Below are positions 59,901 to 64,000 of a stretch of DNA of 64,000 nucleotides, piece after piece. The stretch spans positions 70,697,135-70,761,134 of the forward strand of contig CM035234.1 in the NCBI GenBank assembly GCA_020226215.1. Reading direction: 5' to 3'. Each line of letters starts with the position of its first letter. Within the stretch, counting starts at the first letter, position 1. A program made the translations under genes and the position numbers. The notes beneath the pieces are model-generated. The model was not told the DNA's origin. It made no database searches and worked only from the letters and a program-made list of their open reading frames with translations. This DNA is from Sindora glabra (lineage: Eukaryota > Streptophyta > Magnoliopsida > Fabales > Fabaceae).

Positions 59901-60767
59901 AAAATTCCAATTCAGCCATTAGTAACTCTATTTGAAGGGATGGCTAGTTTCAACAATATATTAGCTACAAGGAATCAAAGTAACAATCCTCATCATCAAT
60001 TTTATCCCTCCAGTGATGTAGGATAGAAGATCCTGGAACTAGGTCAGATCAAGGTAAATATGGATGCATTGTTTATTCCATCTAGCAAGAAAACCTTGGT
60101 AACTACTATGATAAGAGATTCATCTAGTGAATTGGTATTTGGAAATGCTTATAAAGTTTATGCTAGTTCTCCAGTAGTTCCAAAAGCATTGGTAGTTCAA
60201 GAAGGAATTCAGTTAGGAGCTTGCATCATTAATAATCCATTTACTATGGAATCTGATGCGAGTAATGTTGTGGAGGCCATCTAGAGCTCATCCCTAACCT
60301 ATAGTTAGAATTTGACACACATTATTCAAGATATAAAATTTAATTTGCAAGACTAGCCTAGATGCTCAGTGATCTCCATTCATCATTCTAGCAACAAAGC
60401 AGTTGATTGGCTTATTATTAGTGTCAATAAAGGTGTGTTTCCTATAGATTGGGTATCAAACCCTCCAGCCCCTATCAACTTAATCCTTCTCCAAGACAAA
60501 CATTTGATTCCTCCTCAAGTCCTCTAGTCTGGTATCTATTGTTCTTTTATTTGTAGTTTCTAGTATGGTTTTAGTTTTTGTTTGGTATCTAGTGTTCTGT
60601 TGTTAATAATTTCTGTTATGGTTTGGTTTTTGTCTGGTTTTTGTTTGTTTTAGGTGGTTTCTGGTTTGTAGTCTTTGTTAGTGTTTGTTCTCGGGATTTC
60701 TGGTGTTTTGTTTTCCTCTTTACTTTTTGTGGTGGTGTAAATTCAATCTTTCAGCCAAAAAAAAAAA
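56900..60767 (+). mobile_element. 5'-truncated L1-type LINE with poly(A) tail
   Basis: Broken frames follow plant LINE ORF2 order. The endonuclease C-terminus (NIQQRLDRAFCNANW, then VVGFDHSFLL) is at 56935-57065. Reverse transcriptase lies at about 57660-58800, with NLVLIPKVE, AFIEGRQTQDNLL, ELDINKAYDW, GDPISPFLF and LLFADDSLIFF. A zf-RVT-like region is at about 59400-59720 and an RNase H-like domain (KVNMDALF...MESDASNVVEAI) at 60050-60290. It ends with TCAGCC and eleven A (60757-60767). Most of the endonuclease and all of ORF1 are missing. Numerous stops make it inactive. I could not match a target-site duplication. Confidence 0.9.
57660..58800 (+). pseudogene. LINE reverse transcriptase domain (degraded)
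   Basis: Conserved blocks stay in near-continuous frame between stops: LILKV/VLIPKVE, the D-containing ELDINKAYD block, GDPISPF (a stop replaces the expected Gln before it) and FADDS. Catalytic aspartates are still encoded, so decay has mainly produced nonsense codons and small shifts. Confidence 0.85.
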
Positions 60768-61762
60768 GGACAAGTAGTTAAAGTTAAGGTTGATTTCACA
60801 GTTATGTTAGCATGTATAAATACCTAGACTAATATTTAATTGTGATGAATTGTGTGTCATGTATTTTTAAGCTAAAAGGAGGAACGAATTCCAGACATTA
60901 CATATATTTAAAACTTATGCATGATAGGAGTTTACGATCTAATCTTGTTGTGAAATATTGTTATCATTTTTTGTGCAACCTACTCCAAGTCCTACTTTAC
61001 ACTTTACAGTTGGCAAAACAACATATAACGCTCAAGCGGATGTCATCTTAGGAAGAGAGGGTGGTCCTTAATGGCAGACGTAGCACCCGAAGGCCAATTT
61101 GAGCAAACATTTATACCCTAATAATGCGTAAAAGATATTTACTAAAATAATTAATTATTTATATATATTTAATAGAGAATTATAAAACACAATAAGATTT
61201 GTGATTATTATTTGGATGGGAAGAAAGACATTGGACAAGAAAGGAATTTATGAAAATTTTTCTTATCTTTTATTTGGATAAAGAGAAAAGAGAGAGAAAA
61301 TATTAAAAATAAATTTGTGGCTATAATTTTCAAATCAATTCCAATTTAAAAAATTAATATATTACACCAATAAATTTAAAAACTAAGTTAGTTTTAAATA
61401 TAATCCATCTTAATTGTAAATTAATGCTATATTATCACTCCTTCATATGTTAATATGTCCATAAGGATTGTTAAAAATATTCTTACTATTCATAAAATTA
61501 TTAATATTAATTTTTTGATGGCATATCATATTCTTATTTACTAATGGTTTAAACAAATGTAATCCTAACAGTGGATTAAATTTCAATTTACCCTATAGAA
61601 TAATGCATATAAAAATAAATGTTATGTATCTTTATGGATATAGTTTATATTGAAGTAATTTTAAATGATATGATTAATTTAGTTAAAAAATTGATTTATT
61701 GTGCAAGTCAAATAGCTAAATTTTACTTATTTAGTCAACATTAATGATATGATTAATTTGTA
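60768..61762. other. AT-rich spacer between LINE and RLP fragment
   Basis: No gene recognised. The small frame 60842-61051 has no recognisable domain. Confidence 0.45.
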
Positions 61763-62625
61763 GTGCTCCATAGCTTCAAGTTCTAGACCTTTCCAATAAT
61801 TCTTTGACTAGTATGATGCCTAAATGCTTGAATGCAATGAATGGAAATCTTAAAGTACTTAATTTGAGGAGGAATAAACTCAATGGAACTATTGATACAT
61901 TCCATTGCTCACATGATTGAGGACATTAAATCTCAATGGTAATTTCTTACAAGGAAAACTTATGAAATATTTGGTTCATTGCAATATGCTAGAAGTTTTA
62001 GATCTAGGAAATAACCAGATTGTTGATCAATTCCCTTGCTACTTGATGAGCATATCCACCTTACATAGTCTCATTTTGTGATCCAATAAATTTCATGGGT
62101 TCATGGAATGTTAGGAACCAACAAAACTTGGCTACCTCTACAAAAATTGTATCTTGCTTCCAATGGTTTCAATGGCAGGATTCCATCCACATATTTCAAA
62201 TCATGGAAGGCCATGATTACAAAAGAAACTTATTTGAAGCATTCAGATTTCAATCATCTTCAAGTAGAAGTTTTATCCGGATTTCATTATTATTACCAAG
62301 ATAGAGTGACAATAATTATGAAAGGGTTGCAACTAGAGTTAGTGAAGATCCTTACTATATTTACTGCAATAGACATGTCATGTAATAGATTTGAAGGACC
62401 AATTCCAGAAGATTTTGGAAAGCTGAAGGCACTACACATACTTAATTTGTCTTATAATGCTTTATCCGACCACATCCCATCATCTTTTGAAAAGTAAAAA
62501 AATCTAGAGCCCTTGGACTTGTAAAACAATTCTATGAGTGGGGAGATTCCTACACAGCTTGTAAATTTGAATTTCCTTTCATTCCAAAACCTCTCCTTTA
62601 ACCATTTGGTTGGAAGTATTCCTAT
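61763..62625 (+). pseudogene. C-terminal LRR region of an RLP gene, truncated both ends
   Basis: Consecutive LRRs read LQVLDLSNNSLTSMMP, NLKVLNLRRNKLNGTI, MLEVLDLGNNQIVDQFP, LQKLYLASNGFNGRIP, then the island-like SWKAM...YYYQDRVTIIMKGLQLE. After it come FTAIDMSCNRFEGPIPE, LHILNLSYNALSDHIPSS and LSFQNLSFNHLVGSIP. The non-LRR island and following repeats are in the order of Ve1/RLP7-like receptors. A stop and shift at about 61918, TGA near 62080, TAG near 62112 and a stop at 62495-62497 disable it. It lacks the membrane segment. At 62626 it passes straight into retrotransposon LTR sequence. The upstream LRRs and N-terminus are absent, and whether it was once continuous with 38494-39127 cannot be told. 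Confidence 0.88.
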
Positions 62626-62917
62626 TGTCATGAGCTGGTAACTTCACTTGTTAGATCATGCTGTGCTCGCTATCAACAACTTGAAAGCAAGCTAGCTAAG
62701 GATTAATCCCACGACACCTAAGTGGGATAACATATCCAATAGCAATAATATAAGTGCAATGGAAAATAAACAATTAAGGCAATTAAAACATGCACAAGTA
62801 GGGGCAACGAGAGCACAACATATAGCACAAAGTATATTAAAGATAAACACAACACACGCAAGGGCAAAATATGCAATGCAGACAAATGTAGCCAAAATTG
62901 ACTAAAATTTGGATATC

Positions 62918-63106
62918 TCATTTAGAAGAGGGGTTACTTCTATTATTCATATAATCCATAAAGCAATGGGGTTCAAGTACTCTCATACGCCTATATTCGG
63001 GTACTCCTTGGTTGAGGCCTTGGTTACCCAATGCTCTTGTGAGAAATCTAAGTTGAACCTTCATATAAGCTAATTCAATTCTTAGATCTTTAATAGAATC
63101 ATCCAA
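62918..63106 (-). pseudogene. Gag N-terminal fragment of the Ty3-type array element
   Basis: A frame of 62 residues, MDDSIKDLRIELAYMKVQ then RMRVLEPHCFMDYMNN, resembles the coiled-coil start and the VPEPKPF-type segment of plant Ty3 gag proteins. It is short and isolated next to an LTR, so it is a remnant of an internally deleted element. Confidence 0.6.
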
Positions 63107-63378
63107 GTCACCTTTAGCAGTGGCACTTGAAGTCTATTGATTAATGCCCAAATATGATTCAATAGTCGCAATTCAAATGGTTATACCCTCCTATTCCCTA
63201 ACCCATTCGATAAGCTCATGAATGTCATGACTATACATCTTTTTAATAGCTCTGTACAACTCATCCACTTGTCTTATTCGACTCGAGTTTAGCAATGCAT
63301 GAAGTGGTTGACATGGTTGTTATTGCTCTTTAAATCTCCCAGCAATTTCAAAATTCTTTTTGAAGCAGGTTAAAACCC

Positions 63379-63390
63379 ACTCTGATACCA
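63379..63390 (-). promoter_or_regulatory. Primer-binding site of array unit 1
   Basis: The minus strand reads TGGTATCAGAGT beside the LTR at 63393. An equivalent site lies at 63806-63817. Confidence 0.8.
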
Positions 63391-64000
63391 AATGTTACGA
63401 GCTAGCAACTTCACTTACTAGATCATGTCGCCCTCGCTATTAACAACTTGAAAGTAAGTTAACCAAGGATTAATCCCACAATACCTAAATGGTTTAACAT
63501 ATCAAGTGGCAACAATATGAAGAGCACAACAAAAGATAAACAATCAAGACAACTAAAATATGCATAAGCAAGGGCAACGAGAACATAGCACATAGCACAA
63601 AGCGTACAAGGGCGAAATGTGCAATGTCGACAAATGCGGCCAAAATCAGTTAAAAATTAAGACATCTTCAACAGCTCTGCACAACTTGTCCACTTGTCCT
63701 ATTTGATTCTTAAGTTTAGGAATGCATGAAGTGGTTGACATGGTTATTATTGCTCTTTAAATCTCCCATCAATTCCAAAATTCTTTTTGAAGCAGGTCAA
63801 AACCTGCTCTGATACCAAATATCATGAGCTAGCAACTTCACTTGCTAAATTGTGCAGTGCTTGCTATTAACAACTTGAAAGCAAGCCAACCAAGGATTAA
63901 TCCCATAACACCTAAGTGGGTTAATATATTAAGTGGCAATAATATAAAGGCAGCGGAAGATAAACAATCAAGGCAACTAAAATATGCACAAATAAGGGCA

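Larger units (their letters stand above)
62626..64000 (-). mobile_element. Head-to-tail array of a Ty3-type LTR/gag unit (continues beyond window)
   Basis: Three related LTR starts lie in the same orientation at 62626 (TGTCATGAGCTGG), 63393 (TGTTACGAGCTAG) and 63820 (TATCATGAGCTAG). Two are preceded by a minus-strand TGGTATCAGAG primer-binding site (63379-63390, 63806-63817). The interior of the first unit carries a gag N-terminus. The second interior is about 340 bp shorter. All pol genes are missing. The last copy runs off the window edge. Confidence 0.8.

Noticed and set aside
60768..60790. Target-site duplication for the LINE (ACAAGTAGTTAAAG after the tail vs AGAAGTAAAAG near 56900)
   Set aside because: The match is short and gapped in AT-rich sequence. 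It is not convincing.

Overview
The window looks like nuclear DNA of a eudicot plant. It is very AT-rich, its host genes have short phase-conserved introns, and most of it consists of plant-type LTR retrotransposons, LINE remnants and fragments of plant receptor-like-protein (RLP) genes. I cannot name the species. Only one host gene looks potentially functional: a seven-exon GH9 endo-beta-1,4-glucanase at 9737-11763.

Layout. 1-8054 is a decayed DWARF27 (D27, beta-carotene isomerase) pseudogene. Exons 1-4 in view carry nonsense codons, homopolymer frameshifts and a lost splice donor, and exon 4 is split by a complete but decayed Ty1/copia element (846-7651). The last two exons reappear at 7835-8054. 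9680-11763 is the GH9 gene. 14340-14830 is a LINE scrap. 15969-25279 is a full-length, fairly young Ty3/gypsy element in minus orientation, with about 2.36-kb LTRs, a perfect 5-bp target-site duplication and several lethal coding defects. These include an in-frame integrase deletion that appears to remove a catalytic aspartate. 25285-31680 is mostly featureless AT-rich DNA.

31681-48060 is a mosaic RLP neighbourhood. It holds a 3' RLP end (31681-32008), a 5' RLP end (38494-39127), a third aborted RLP start (46952) and several diverged copies of the same RLP upstream DNA. A non-coding LTR element (34146-37044) has inserted into one of these copies. 48130-48650 combines a short tandem repeat, a long imperfect trinucleotide tract and a probable tRNA-derived SINE head. 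48700-56900 is AT-rich, with repeat-like but non-coding sequence and one polypyrimidine block. 56900-60767 is a 5'-truncated LINE ending in poly(A). 61763-62625 is the LRR part of another RLP pseudogene. It is cut off by a head-to-tail array of gag-LTR units of a second Ty3-type element (62626 to the end).

The window contains no operon-like functional system. Its value lies in the layered history: a strigolactone-pathway gene killed and split by a datable insertion, an endoglucanase with a stop-free intron and a missing segment, and an RLP cluster broken by duplication and transposons. All calls come from reading the sequence by eye. Identities of decayed elements rest on recognisable domain motifs, not on database searches.
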